Shown in pieces: positions 15,834 through 24,689 of a DNA stretch of 64,000 nt (positions within the stretch are counted from its first letter, which is position 1; each line of letters starts with the position of its first letter). This stretch comes from Iodobacter ciconiae (GTDB lineage Bacteria; Pseudomonadota; Gammaproteobacteria; Burkholderiales; Chitinibacteraceae): positions 2,790,001 to 2,854,000 of the forward strand of contig NZ_CP034433.1 in the NCBI RefSeq assembly GCF_003952345.1, given 5' to 3'. Under the pieces are notes generated by a model. The model saw nothing but the letters and a program-made list of their open reading frames with translations. It was not told where the DNA came from and searched no databases. A program made the position numbers and the translations under genes.

Positions 15834-16358
15834 TCACTCATTCGCCAGCAACTTTGCGGCAATCACCCCGTTTACCACACCAAACACCAGAGCCGCCGCA
15901 GCAAACAGCGGCACTAAATGGATGATGCCATTATGCGGAATCAGCCACAGCCGCGCCAATAATAGCTGACCGGCCATATGGGCAAAAGCGGCAGCAAGAG
16001 AATGCGAGACTGGCCCGAACCAGCGCCGGGGTAAGTAGCTGACAACAGCCAAAGCCAATAAACTGCACAGCCCTCCCATCAGGCTCATGGCAAAGCCGGG
16101 GGATAGAAATCCTCCGATGACAATACTACTACCGATAATTCTAAGCATGGAAATCCAAGCGGCATCCCGCCAGCCAAAGCGCCAGAGTGCAATCAGAGTA
16201 ATGATATTAGCCAGCCCCGGCTTAATACCGGGAATAGGCGAAGGAATACCTGCCTCCAGCACCGACAGCGCAATCGCCAGCGCGGCATAACGGGCAATTC
16301 GCACATCATCCAAGCCAGGCTTGATGCGGATTTCAGTAACTGAGGCTGTCGATTTCAT
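15834..16358 (-). CDS. Gx transporter family (heptaprenyl diphosphate synthase component I-like) protein
   Basis: 174 residues with five or six membrane spans. The repeated small-residue motifs LEAGIPSPIPGIKPGLANIITL and FGWRDAAWISMLRIIGSS identify the Gx transporter family, which resembles the substrate-binding S components of ECF transporters. It is often found next to a NusG-domain-II protein and near flavin-trafficking or quinone genes. Here its start overlaps the end of such a protein by 26 bp. The transported substrate is unknown. Confidence 0.8.
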   Translation of the reverse strand: MKSTASVTEIRIKPGLDDVRIARYAALAIALSVLEAGIPSPIPGIKPGLANIITLIALWRFGWRDAAWISMLRIIGSSIVIGGFLSPGFAMSLMGGLCSLLALAVVSYLPRRWFGPVSHSLAAAFAHMAGQLLLARLWLIPHNGIIHLVPLFAAAALVFGVVNGVIAAKLLANE

Positions 16359-16692
16359 AAGGACGTGAGCCTAAAAGCTCGATACTAATACGATTAGGCA
16401 GACAAATCGCCATCTGGCCAGCCTGATCCAGCCAGCCCATACGCACACAATATTGGCGCGGGCTAGGATCACTACTAATGCGTGCCCTACCCGATTTTAT
16501 TTCCACAGAAGTGAGCCCCAGGGGGCCTGCCACCTGTAAGGTGCGCTCTGCGTTTAAATCCAGCTCGGCAAAAACTTTACCCGCCTGATAAATACGCACT
16601 CGCGTAGCGCTATCTTGCTGCCAGCTCCAAAAACCCAGATACAGCACAAAAGCCAGCGCCATGATGACAAACGGCCAGTCACCTGGCCGCAT
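16333..16692 (-). CDS. NusG domain II-containing membrane-anchored protein
   Basis: 119 residues from the ATG at 16692 (MRPGDWPFVIMALAF), which starts just before a single membrane span and fits the family. An upstream ATG at 16773, overlapping the end of rapZ by 8 bp, is the alternative and would add a polar leader. After the span lies the beta-rich NusG II domain (VRIYQAGKVFAELDL through CVRMGWLDQAGQMAICLPNR, with two conserved cysteines). The function is unknown. Tight coupling to the Gx transporter gene downstream suggests the two act together. Confidence 0.75.
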   Translation of the reverse strand: MRPGDWPFVIMALAFVLYLGFWSWQQDSATRVRIYQAGKVFAELDLNAERTLQVAGPLGLTSVEIKSGRARISSDPSPRQYCVRMGWLDQAGQMAICLPNRISIELLGSRPYEIDSLSY

Positions 16693-16765
16693 TACTTGAT
16701 TCTTTCTTTTTCCCTTGCCCTCCAAGGGGAGAAGGGGAAAATCAGTGCCTGCGGAACGTTTGATT

Positions 16766-17614
16766 TCAGGCATGCTGCTCACGGTGCCTAAGTAATACCT
16801 GCCTATGCTCAGCAAAGTACTTAGCCAGTTGCTCCGCCAGATACACCGATCGATGCTGCCCACCAGTGCAACCAATGGCTACCGTGATATAGCTACGATT
16901 ATCGGCTTCAAACTCTGGCAACCAGGCTTGCATAAATGTTTTGATCTGCGCCTGAAAACGCCCCACGACTTCTTGCCGGGCTAAAAAATCTACCACCGGC
17001 TGATCTTTACCCGTTAAAGGGCGCAAAGATTTGTCGTAATACGGGTTAGGCAGGCAACGTGCATCAAAGACAAAATCGGCATCCATCGGCAGGCCGTGCT
17101 TAAAGCCAAAAGATTCAAAAATTACCGTGAGCCTGGAGCGATCCAGTGCCACAAACTGCCTAATCCAGCTGCGCAGCTGGTTGGCCGACAGGCCACTGGT
17201 ATCAATGCGATGGGCAACAGCGGAGAAATCTGCCAACATTTCACGCTCCAGAGCAATCGCCTCGGTCACCGTTAATGAGTCACCAGAGAGCGGGTGGCTG
17301 CGACGTGTTTCAGAAAAGCGCTTCACCAGTGTTTCGTTATTCGCTTCCAGAAACAACATTTGCACATCAAGCCCCAGCTCAAGCAGAGCCTCTAGATGAT
17401 TAGGAAAGCTGGCAAAATTGTGAGCGCTGCGCACATCCACCGAAATGGCGATTTTTGGATAGCCGTCTTCATCCAGCAATGCTGCCGTTTGCGGCAGCAA
17501 AGGCGCGGGTAGATTATCGATGCAAAAATAGCCAAGGTCTTCCAAGGCTTTTAGCGCAACGCTTTTACCTGCGCCCGATAAACCAGATAACAAAATAACC
17601 TGTTGCTGTTTCAA
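16766..17614 (-). CDS. rapZ: RNase adapter protein / nucleotide-binding protein RapZ
   Basis: 282 residues. The N-terminal P-loop GLSGAGKS is at residues 10-17, followed by a Walker-B-like IAISVDVRS and by the FLEANNETLVKRFSETRRSHPL block; the C-terminal domain has SFGFKHGLPMDADFVFDARCLPNP and IGCTGGQHRSVYLAE. These are the RapZ/YvcJ hallmarks. In enterobacteria RapZ presents the GlmZ RNA to RNase E and binds glucosamine-6-phosphate. GlmZ is not known in this lineage, so the target here is open. It lies 72 bp after hprK on the same strand. Confidence 0.95.
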   Translation of the reverse strand: MKQQQVILLSGLSGAGKSVALKALEDLGYFCIDNLPAPLLPQTAALLDEDGYPKIAISVDVRSAHNFASFPNHLEALLELGLDVQMLFLEANNETLVKRFSETRRSHPLSGDSLTVTEAIALEREMLADFSAVAHRIDTSGLSANQLRSWIRQFVALDRSRLTVIFESFGFKHGLPMDADFVFDARCLPNPYYDKSLRPLTGKDQPVVDFLARQEVVGRFQAQIKTFMQAWLPEFEADNRSYITVAIGCTGGQHRSVYLAEQLAKYFAEHRQVLLRHREQHA

Positions 17615-17686
17615 TCCCCCATCCCCACTGCCATATTATTCAATTGATTCATTGCCGCCTGCCAAGCTTTGAAGAAAGATAAGCGC

Positions 17687-18631
17687 TTATTCGCCCATCT
17701 CCATAAATTTCTGATGTCTTTCAATAAACTCACGCGTTGAATCAATACCACGTAATTGTAAAATATAGTTTCGAACTGCGGCTTCAACCAGAACCGCTAA
17801 ATTTCGACCTGCCGCCACAGGAATCACTAGCTTACGAATTGGCACGCCAAGGATATCCTGCGTGGCCGCCTGCATTTGCAATCGATCCATTGGCGCTACT
17901 TTTTCACCACCTGCCTTGGCCAGATGCATAATCAGCTTAAGTGTTTTACGTGGTCTGACCGCAGTTTCACCGAAAATAGTACGGATATTGAGCACGCCAA
18001 TTCCGCGCACCTCCAGAAAATCACGCAACATCGGCGGGCAGCGCCCTTCCAGCGTTTCCGGATTGGTGCGATAAACCTCAACCACATCATCAGCCACTAA
18101 GCCATGACCGCGTGAAATCAGCTCCAGTGCCAGCTCGCTTTTACCCATCGATGATTCACCGGTTAACAAAACACCCACTTCCAGCACATCCAGAAACACC
18201 CCGTGCAGATGTGTAGAAACCGCCAGTGCCTTGGACAGGTAATAACGCAGAACATCCATCAGATAAGGAGATTGCTCGGGGGAGGTAAGCAGCGGCACAT
18301 GAAAGCGCTCGGAGGCTTCGCGCAGGCAATCACCCACAATCTGGCCATTAGCCACAATGACTGCTGCCATTTCATTTGAGAACAGCTTTGCCAGCGATTC
18401 TCTTTGCGCCTCAACGCTCAGCTGCAGCAGATAGACTGTTTCTGCCACCCCAAGCACCTGAATACGGTTAGGGTGGATAAAATTCAGATGGCCCACCAGA
18501 GATAAAGTCGGTTTTTGCTCCGACGCATCATTAGATAACAGATTATTTGCGCCCGATTGCCCTGCAACCCAGGTGAGTCGCAGTTTTTCGGCGTTATCAA
18601 TAAAAAGCTGTCTAACTGAAATCTGAGGCAT
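17687..18631 (-). CDS. hprK: HPr kinase/phosphorylase
   Basis: 314 residues. The enzyme phosphorylates and dephosphorylates Ser46 of HPr or its paralogs in a P-loop fold. The Walker [16 protein letters not shown] lies mid-protein, and the family signature [16 protein letters not shown] with the following K-rich loop is intact. The N-terminal domain is the HPrK_N fold. The start overlaps the end of ptsN by 20 bp, giving the ptsN-hprK-rapZ order known from Neisseriales and other Betaproteobacteria. Together they link nitrogen-PTS signalling to regulation. Confidence 0.95.
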   Translation of the reverse strand: MPQISVRQLFIDNAEKLRLTWVAGQSGANNLLSNDASEQKPTLSLVGHLNFIHPNRIQVLGVAETVYLLQLSVEAQRESLAKLFSNEMAAVIVANGQIVGDCLREASERFHVPLLTSPEQSPYLMDVLRYYLSKALAVSTHLHGVFLDVLEVGVLLTGESSMGKSELALELISRGHGLVADDVVEVYRTNPETLEGRCPPMLRDFLEVRGIGVLNIRTIFGETAVRPRKTLKLIMHLAKAGGEKVAPMDRLQMQAATQDILGVPIRKLVIPVAAGRNLAVLVEAAVRNYILQLRGIDSTREFIERHQKFMEMGE

Positions 18632-19085
18632 AGGGCTCCCAGGTGCTGATTAATTTCCAGATCTGGCCCGGCTCCGTAGCAGCCAGCAAGCTCTCACGCA
18701 ACACTTTGTCTGAAAAGAGTTGGGCAAGCTCGGACAGAATTTGCAGATGTAAATCAGTTGCGTGAGCTGGCACAAGCAAAACAAACACCAAAGAAACAGG
18801 CTTGCCATCAGGCGCGTCATAAGGAATCGGCTCATCCAGGCGAACAAAAGCACCTGTTGCTTCTTTTAAACCTTTAATCCGGCCGTGCGGAATGGCAACA
18901 CCCTGACCTAAACCTGTAGAGCCCAGCTTCTCACGGGCAAACAGACTATCAAAAATAACGCTGCGGGCAATACCGTGACTATTCTCAAACACAATACCGA
19001 CTTGTTCGAAAATACGTTTTTTGCTGCTCACTTCCATGTCCAGAAAGACATTTCCGCTCGGCAAAATTTGGGCGATCAAGCTCAT
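18612..19085 (-). CDS. ptsN: PTS IIA-like nitrogen regulatory protein
   Basis: 157 residues of the EIIA-Ntr fold. The phosphorylatable histidine lies in [16 protein letters not shown] (His near residue 67), the conserved PTS EIIA type 2 motif. The C-terminal [25 protein letters not shown] block is also typical. EIIA-Ntr receives phosphate through NPr and EI-Ntr and regulates potassium transport and other targets. It begins the ptsN-hprK-rapZ unit, separated from hpf upstream by a terminator at 19134-19170. Confidence 0.93.
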   Translation of the reverse strand: MSLIAQILPSGNVFLDMEVSSKKRIFEQVGIVFENSHGIARSVIFDSLFAREKLGSTGLGQGVAIPHGRIKGLKEATGAFVRLDEPIPYDAPDGKPVSLVFVLLVPAHATDLHLQILSELAQLFSDKVLRESLLAATEPGQIWKLISTWEPYASDFS

Positions 19086-19133
19086 TGTAGACAGACCAAA
19101 ACAGGGACGACACCTATTGTAGCGCCGTCGTTT

Positions 19134-19170
19134 AAAAACAAAAACGGGAACCTGAATCTTCCGGTTCCCG
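19134..19170 (-). terminator. Rho-independent terminator after hpf
   Basis: On the minus strand CGGGAACC (19170-19163) and GGTTCCCG (19152-19145) form an 8-bp stem with a 10-nt loop, followed by TTTTTGTTTTT (19144-19134). It marks the end of the lpt-rpoN-hpf unit, 21 bp past the hpf stop. Confidence 0.88.
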
Positions 19171-19190
19171 CTAAGGTGACAAAAATTGCT

Positions 19191-19517
19191 TTATTCGGCG
19201 GCAGGCTGGTGTTGCTTAATGGATTCATTACGATGATCCATTGATTTTTCTTTGTGCTTCACCACCTGACGGTCAAGCTTATCTGCCAGCAAATCAATAG
19301 CCGCATACATATTTTCATCCGCTGCTTCCACATGGATATCACGGCCACGAACATGAACGGTTGCTTCAACCTGATGCTGCAGTTTCTCCACGGAGAGGAC
19401 GACATTAACGTCGATCACATTATCAAAGTGCCGGATGACCTTTTCCATCTTACTGTTTACATATTCACGGATAGACGGGGTCACTTCAAGATGATGGCCA
19501 CTGATATTCAAATTCAT
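19191..19517 (-). CDS. hpf: Ribosome hibernation-promoting factor
   Basis: 108 residues, the short form of the HPF/RaiA family. It opens MNLNISGHHLEVTPSIREYV, continues with the HFDNVIDVNVVLSVEK strand and the VRGRDIHVEAADENMYAAIDLLADKLDRQV core. The protein binds the 30S A and P sites and favours inactive 100S ribosomes in stationary phase. Placement right after rpoN (24 bp, with GGAG before the ATG) is the standard proteobacterial arrangement. Confidence 0.95.
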   Translation of the reverse strand: MNLNISGHHLEVTPSIREYVNSKMEKVIRHFDNVIDVNVVLSVEKLQHQVEATVHVRGRDIHVEAADENMYAAIDLLADKLDRQVVKHKEKSMDHRNESIKQHQPAAE

Positions 19518-19541
19518 AGGGTTACTCCTTCCGTTGGGGCC

Positions 19542-20915
19542 TTACAAACTTTTGCGCTGACTTACTGGATAAATCTGCAATGCCTCGCGGTATTTGGCAA
19601 CTGTACGACGTGCTACCACAATACCCTGAGCAGACAAAGCTTCTGCCAACACACTATCACTTAAAGGTTTTCTCTTATCTTCTTGCTGCACCATCTGCTT
19701 GATCAATGCTTTGATCGCTGTAGCAGAACACTCTCCCCCGGCATCCGTATCAACATGGCTACCGAAGAAAAACTTGAATTCATACAGGCCACGCGGCGTA
19801 AGCATATATTTTTGCGTGGTCACCCTGGAAATAGTGGACTCATGTAAATCTAATTCTTCAGCAATATCCCTGAGTACCAACGGGCGCATTGCCACTTCAC
19901 CATGTTCAAAAAACGCACGCTGCCGCTCTACAATTGCCGTGGCCACTCGTAAAATAGTGTCGAAACGCTGCTGTACACTCTTAACCAGCCAGCGGGCTTC
20001 CTGTAACTCCCGCGCCAGATGTCCGCCATCACCTTTTTGTAAGATATCTGCATAAAGGCGGTTTACCCGTAATTTTGGCATGGAGGCATCGTGTAATCTG
20101 ACACGCCAGGCACCTCTTACCTTTTGCACAATCACATCCGGGCTTACATATCTGGGTGACGCTGCAGACCATTGAGCACTTGGTCTTGGATTTAAACTTA
20201 CAATCAATTCTTGTGCAGCTTTTAACTCACCATCTTCACATTTGAAGGTTCGTTTAAGCCTAGTGTAGTCCCGTCCGGCTAATAAATCGAGCGAATTATG
20301 GGCAATTTTTAATGCTAATTCTCTTGCGGCACTATCGGGTTTTTGGCGCAGTTGTAAGCATAAACAATCTGCCGTATCCCTTGCGCCCACCCCAAGCGGC
20401 TCCAGGTGCTGTAAGCGAATTAAAGCAATCCTTAAGTCATCAGGTTCGAGCTCATAATCCTGAATTAGTTCCTCTGGCAGCTGAGAAAAAACCTCCTCTA
20501 AGGATTGAGAAAGAAAACCGTCATCATCCAACGCCTCTATCAACATCAGCAATAACGATTTATCCCTATGGGAGAGGGGCAGCAGTCCCGCCTGCTGTAA
20601 CAGATATTCACGCAAATCCAAATCACGGGCAATATTGCTGGCAGGATCAAAATCTTCATCATCATCCGAGCCGCTATGGCTGGAGCCCTCCCAGCGCAAG
20701 CCGTCGTCCTCTCCTATTTCCCACTGGGACTCCGGCTGCTCAGCTTCACCAGCCGCAGCTTCCTCTCCCCGCTCCAATAGCGGATTTTCACTCAGATACT
20801 GTTCAAGCTCTTGCTGAAAATCAAGGGTAGAAAGCTGCAGCAGCTTGATCGCCTGCTGTAGTTGGGGAGTAAGATTAAGTTGCTGGGATAGCCGCAGCTG
20901 CAGAGTTTGTTTCAT
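19542..20915 (-). CDS. rpoN: RNA polymerase sigma-54 factor
   Basis: 457 residues. Region I at the N-terminus is Gln/Leu-rich (LRLSQQLNLTPQLQQAIKLLQ) and interacts with enhancer-binding activators. Acidic region II follows, then the core-binding domain, the helix-turn-helix segment (LRDIAEELDLHESTISRVT), and the RpoN box ARRTVAKYRE near the C-terminus that contacts the -24 element. All parts are intact. The start abuts the lptB stop with no gap, so translation is probably coupled; hpf follows. Confidence 0.97.
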   Translation of the reverse strand: MKQTLQLRLSQQLNLTPQLQQAIKLLQLSTLDFQQELEQYLSENPLLERGEEAAAGEAEQPESQWEIGEDDGLRWEGSSHSGSDDDEDFDPASNIARDLDLREYLLQQAGLLPLSHRDKSLLLMLIEALDDDGFLSQSLEEVFSQLPEELIQDYELEPDDLRIALIRLQHLEPLGVGARDTADCLCLQLRQKPDSAARELALKIAHNSLDLLAGRDYTRLKRTFKCEDGELKAAQELIVSLNPRPSAQWSAASPRYVSPDVIVQKVRGAWRVRLHDASMPKLRVNRLYADILQKGDGGHLARELQEARWLVKSVQQRFDTILRVATAIVERQRAFFEHGEVAMRPLVLRDIAEELDLHESTISRVTTQKYMLTPRGLYEFKFFFGSHVDTDAGGECSATAIKALIKQMVQQEDKRKPLSDSVLAEALSAQGIVVARRTVAKYREALQIYPVSQRKSL

Positions 20916-21641
20916 TTACATGCGGAAATGTTCACCGAGATATACCCGACGCACACTTTCATTTTCAACAATGTCTTTCGGAGCGCCTGACGCCATCACC
21001 GCACCTTCGGAAATGATGTAAGCACGATCGCAAATACCAAGGGTCTCCCGCACATTATGATCAGTGATCAAAACACCGATTCCCCTTTGTTTTAAAAAAC
21101 CGATAATACGTTGAATATCCATCACGGCAATCGGGTCTACCCCGGCAAAGGGCTCATCAAGCAGAATAAAACGCGGGTTGGCAGCCAGAGCCCTGGCAAT
21201 TTCTACCCGACGGCGCTCCCCCCCTGATAATCCCATCGCGCCTGCATCACGCAGATGCGAAATATGCAAATCATGCAGCAACTCATCTAAGCGAGTGCTG
21301 ATTTGCTCACTATTTTTGCAATGTAATTCAAGCACTGCACTGATATTTTGTGCCACCGTCATTTTACGAAAGATAGACGCTTCTTGCGGCAAATAGCCCA
21401 AACCACGCCGCGCCCTCTGATGAATAGGTAAATGGCCGATATCCTCACCATCTAGCGTAATCCGCCCGCCATTCATGCCTACCAGGCCAACAATCATATA
21501 AAAACTGGTTGTTTTGCCTGCCCCGTTAGGGCCAAGCAAACCTACCACTTCACCGCTTGAGATTTCCATCGTGACATCACGCACAACGGTTCTTTTGCCA
21601 TAACGTTTTTCTAGCTGTTCGGCACGTAAAGAGCTGGTCAT
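20916..21641 (-). CDS. lptB: LPS export ABC transporter ATPase LptB
   Basis: 241 residues, the family norm. Walker A is [16 protein letters not shown], the signature is [17 protein letters not shown], Walker B is [16 protein letters not shown], and the switch His lies in [11 protein letters not shown]. LptB powers extraction of LPS from the inner membrane together with LptF/LptG, which are not in this window. Its start overlaps the lptA stop by ATGA, and rpoN follows directly. Confidence 0.97.
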   Translation of the reverse strand: MTSSLRAEQLEKRYGKRTVVRDVTMEISSGEVVGLLGPNGAGKTTSFYMIVGLVGMNGGRITLDGEDIGHLPIHQRARRGLGYLPQEASIFRKMTVAQNISAVLELHCKNSEQISTRLDELLHDLHISHLRDAGAMGLSGGERRRVEIARALAANPRFILLDEPFAGVDPIAVMDIQRIIGFLKQRGIGVLITDHNVRETLGICDRAYIISEGAVMASGAPKDIVENESVRRVYLGEHFRM

Positions 21642-22141
21642 GGAGCAGGAGCCTTTTTCGGGGTAATCACGATATTAACGCGCCCGTTGCCCTCGGGCCT
21701 GCCTTGCGCCTGATAGGCTTCATTCTTTAAATCGTAGGTAATCAGATCACTATAAACCTGATCTTCACCGCGCTTGACCCAGGCTTTATCCATCAGCTTG
21801 ATAATGCCAGTATGGCCGTCATAGTCAAAACGCAGTGCTTCAGCATCCACCCAGTCATTGCTATCATCCATTTTTTGCCGGAAACGAACAGGGCCACCGT
21901 TTCCGGCAACGTATTGATTACCTGCATCATCCTGACGCACTGTCAGCTTATCCGCCCGTATGCTCAATGAGCCCTGAGTCAGTACAACGTCCTTGGTACA
22001 GACACTTGCCTGCGTTTTTTGATTCATCACACAATTTGCTGCAGCAATTTTGATCGGTTTTTCCCGATCTGCTTTTTCTGCATAAGCAGAGCCTGCCAGC
22101 AACATGAATAAAATAATTTTAGCGGGTATGAATCGGCTCAT
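21638..22141 (-). CDS. lptA: LPS transport periplasmic protein LptA
   Basis: 167 residues with a signal peptide (cleavage after about SAYA). The OstA-like beta-jellyroll has its usual landmarks: [21 protein letters not shown], then [13 protein letters not shown] and an [15 protein letters not shown] strand. LptA polymers form the periplasmic bridge that carries LPS to LptDE. The gene overlaps lptC by 23 bp upstream and lptB by 4 bp downstream. Confidence 0.93.
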   Translation of the reverse strand: MSRFIPAKIILFMLLAGSAYAEKADREKPIKIAAANCVMNQKTQASVCTKDVVLTQGSLSIRADKLTVRQDDAGNQYVAGNGGPVRFRQKMDDSNDWVDAEALRFDYDGHTGIIKLMDKAWVKRGEDQVYSDLITYDLKNEAYQAQGRPEGNGRVNIVITPKKAPAP

Positions 22142-22697
22142 AGCTCATCCTGACATTAGATTTAAGTTCCAGCGTTTCAGCCTTGGAATCAGCAATAAAG
22201 CCGACTGATTCAACAATATACGTGCCCATTTTTGCAATTGCAGGGGCCTCGGAGCTGGCCACACCCGTATCCGGTAAAACATGCATGTCCCGCCCTTTGA
22301 TCGTAAGCTCCGCCTGCGTACCGCTAGCGGCTCTGACCATAGTAACTGCACCGGGAAACCACACCTCGCGCCCCTGATTCACCGATTTCGCCCGCTCACC
22401 ACGGACATCCAGACGCGGCTGACCGGGCGCGGTATAACGCAGCTGCGGCTTTTCCAGCCAGGTAATATCACCAGCAGGTAAATGTGAAACACGAGCTGCT
22501 GTCAGTAAAGACAAAGGCTGGCCATCTTCTCCGAAACGAACCACTGTAGCCTTATCAACCAGCATATCGGGCTGATCGGAGTTAGCCGCCACTGCAGAGC
22601 TTGGTATACTCGCCGCCCTGTCAAGCAGCCAGGTAAGGCTGCCCAGCAAAACAACAAGGGCCAAAGGAAGCAGGCGAGTAGTGCCGGGAACGGCCAT
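22119..22697 (-). CDS. lptC: LPS export protein LptC
   Basis: 192 residues with an N-terminal membrane anchor (LLPLALVVLLGSLTWLL) and a periplasmic jellyroll domain. LptC receives LPS from LptB2FG and passes it to LptA. The sequence is divergent, as usual for LptC, but the position between kdsC and lptA and the VVRFGEDGQPLSLLTAARVSHLP strand support the call. Start and kdsC stop overlap as TGATG. Confidence 0.88.
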   Translation of the reverse strand: MAVPGTTRLLPLALVVLLGSLTWLLDRAASIPSSAVAANSDQPDMLVDKATVVRFGEDGQPLSLLTAARVSHLPAGDITWLEKPQLRYTAPGQPRLDVRGERAKSVNQGREVWFPGAVTMVRAASGTQAELTIKGRDMHVLPDTGVASSEAPAIAKMGTYIVESVGFIADSKAETLELKSNVRMSYEPIHTR

Positions 22698-23212
22698 CAG
22701 GCGAGGTAAGGCGCCATTGCGGCGTCAAGTGTGCCCTGAGACTGCATCAGATACTCGCATACCTCTCTTACCGCACCCCGGCCACCTGAACTGCCTGTAA
22801 TGTAATGAGCATGTTTACGCACCAGCTCAGGAGAATCAGGCACCGCAACGGCGAATGCAACCCGGCGCATGACGGGAATATCGATCACATCATCCCCCAT
22901 ATAACCACACGCATCCTGGCCTACACCAGCAGCTTGCAGCAAGTCTTCATAGCTAGCCCGCTTATCGTGAGCACCCTGATAAAGATAGTCAACGCCCAGA
23001 TCCTTGGCCCGCTTTTCAACCAGCTGCGAGGTACGGCCCGTAATAATGGCCAGCTTTACCCCGCTGGCACGTAACATTTTCAGACCATGCCCATCCAGTG
23101 AATTAAACGCTTTCAGCTCTTCACCTGCATCGCTGTAGTACAAACTACCATCGGTCATGACGCCATCAACGTCAAAAATCATTAAACGCACTGCTTTGGC
23201 CATATCGGTCAT
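22697..23212 (-). CDS. kdsC: 3-deoxy-D-manno-octulosonate 8-phosphate phosphatase
   Basis: 171 residues, a small HAD-superfamily hydrolase without a cap. Motif I is MIFDVDGVMTDG, motif II IITGRTSQLVEKRA, and motif III GYMGDDVIDIPVM. KdsC removes phosphate from Kdo-8-phosphate, giving Kdo for the LPS inner core. The gene follows kdsD but is separated from it by a 167-bp inverted-repeat element (23241-23407), and leads into lptC. Confidence 0.95.
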   Translation of the reverse strand: MTDMAKAVRLMIFDVDGVMTDGSLYYSDAGEELKAFNSLDGHGLKMLRASGVKLAIITGRTSQLVEKRAKDLGVDYLYQGAHDKRASYEDLLQAAGVGQDACGYMGDDVIDIPVMRRVAFAVAVPDSPELVRKHAHYITGSSGGRGAVREVCEYLMQSQGTLDAAMAPYLA

Positions 23213-23240
23213 TATTCTTTTCTCTCAATTATTTTTATTC

Positions 23241-23407
23241 ATGAGGTCGTTGCAAAACGCAGCAAAACCCCGGTGGCAAGGCAAAAAAACCATAAAAATC
23301 ACTGCTTTCATCAAAAAGTAAGTAATAATGATTTTCAATCGTTTTTTTCGACACACAGCCAGCGCAGCACTAAACGCAACCTGGGTTTGCTTTTACGGCA
23401 ACACCAT
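23241..23407. repeat. Inverted-repeat intergenic element between kdsD and kdsC
   Basis: The two ends are imperfect inverted copies: ATGAGGTCGTTGCAAAA and GCAGCAAAACCC on the left (23241-23270), GGGTTTGCTTTTACGGCAAC and ACCAT on the right (23383-23407). The interior contains CAAGGCAAAAA, a GATTTT stretch, GTTTTTTTCGAC and AGCCAG in the same order as in the element at 42940-43120. The size and ends suggest a MITE-like element; no target duplication was identified. Confidence 0.5.
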
Positions 23408-23410
23408 ATT

Positions 23411-24382
23411 TTAAACTACACGGGCCCGAAGCAGGTCATGCATATTAATTGCACCAATCAGCTCCCCTGCCTCCAGCACCAATAAACCATTTACCCGGCG
23501 AGCATCCATCTGCTGCACTGCTTCGGCAGCTAATCTGCCTGCCTCAATGGTTGCAGGCAGCGGCGTCATAACCGTGGAAACTCGGGTATCCCGTACATCA
23601 ACATCCAGATCAAGGGCACGGCGCAAATCACCATCAGTAAAAATGCCTGTTAATTTACCTTCGGCATCGACCACAGCGGTCATACCCATGCCCTTTTTAC
23701 TGATTTCAAGCAGTGCATCGCGCAACAAAACATCCTGCTGCACCACAGGTAAAGCCTCACCGGTGTGCATTAAATCTCTGACCAGCACCAGTAAACGCCG
23801 CCCCAGGCTGCCCCCCGGATGCGACAGGGCAAAATCCTCGGCCTGAAAACCACGTGCTTCCAGTAAAGCCACGGCCAGCGCATCGCCCAGAGCAAGGGCC
23901 GCTGTTGTACTTGCTGTTGGTGCCAGATTCAAAGGACAGGCTTCCTGAGCCACACCTGCATCAAGGTGCACAGCGGCCTGCCTGCTTAATGTGGATTCGG
24001 CATTGCCCGTCATGGCAATCAAAGGAATGGCCAGGCGTTTCAGGCTAGGCAGTAAAGCGATCACCTCATCACTTTCACCCGAGTTAGACAAGGCCAGCAC
24101 CACATCACTGCGGGTGATCATACCCAAATCGCCGTGAGCCGCTTCGGAAGGATGCACAAAAAATGCAGGTGTGCCGGTACTCGCCATCGTGGCCGCAATT
24201 TTTTTTGCGATATGCCCCGACTTGCCAATCCCGATCACGATGACCCGCCCATGGCAGGAAAGAATCAGCTCGCAAGCTTTCACAAACTGATCATTGATTC
24301 GCTCGGCCAGCGCGAAAACAGCATCAGCCTCAACCCGAAGTACGCGACGAGCGCACCCGAGGATAAATTCAGCATTTTTCAT
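23411..24382 (-). CDS. kdsD: D-arabinose 5-phosphate isomerase
   Basis: 323 residues in the KpsF/GutQ family. The N-terminal SIS domain has GRVIVIGIGKSGHIAKKIAATMASTG and the HPSEAAHGDLG block with the active-site histidine; two CBS repeats follow from about residue 205. The enzyme converts D-ribulose 5-phosphate to D-arabinose 5-phosphate, the first committed step of Kdo synthesis. It starts the kdsD-kdsC-lptCAB-rpoN-hpf run. Confidence 0.96.
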   Translation of the reverse strand: MKNAEFILGCARRVLRVEADAVFALAERINDQFVKACELILSCHGRVIVIGIGKSGHIAKKIAATMASTGTPAFFVHPSEAAHGDLGMITRSDVVLALSNSGESDEVIALLPSLKRLAIPLIAMTGNAESTLSRQAAVHLDAGVAQEACPLNLAPTASTTAALALGDALAVALLEARGFQAEDFALSHPGGSLGRRLLVLVRDLMHTGEALPVVQQDVLLRDALLEISKKGMGMTAVVDAEGKLTGIFTDGDLRRALDLDVDVRDTRVSTVMTPLPATIEAGRLAAEAVQQMDARRVNGLLVLEAGELIGAINMHDLLRARVV

Positions 24383-24689
24383 ATGCGCGAAAGTATAAGA
24401 GAAGCAGCCCCTCCCCCGCCACCTGTGTCTGCTGGCAATATGCCAGTCCAGATCAATTGATGCGATAAGCCTAGGTTAATGTCCGATAGAATCCATTTAG
24501 GAAATCAGGCTAATATCCATAAATAAGCGGCCTGTGGCAATAAAAACGAATAGACTTACCACATATACGATCAACCTGGGAAGGCGTACAACGCCCCCTG
24601 AATACCGGGCTCTCCTTCAGGACACTTAAACGGCTGCCAGGATGTAATCCTCGGCACTTTGTCAGCACGCAACAAACTTTATACGGCCT
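24383..24689. other. Divergent intergenic region kdsD/antiporter
   Basis: A 307-bp gap between the oppositely directed kdsD and Kef-type genes, so both promoters must lie here. No -35/-10 pair stood out on either strand and no reading frame with a ribosome site was accepted. The pyrimidine-rich block at 24408-24425 is purine-rich on the minus strand close to the kdsD start. Confidence 0.5.
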
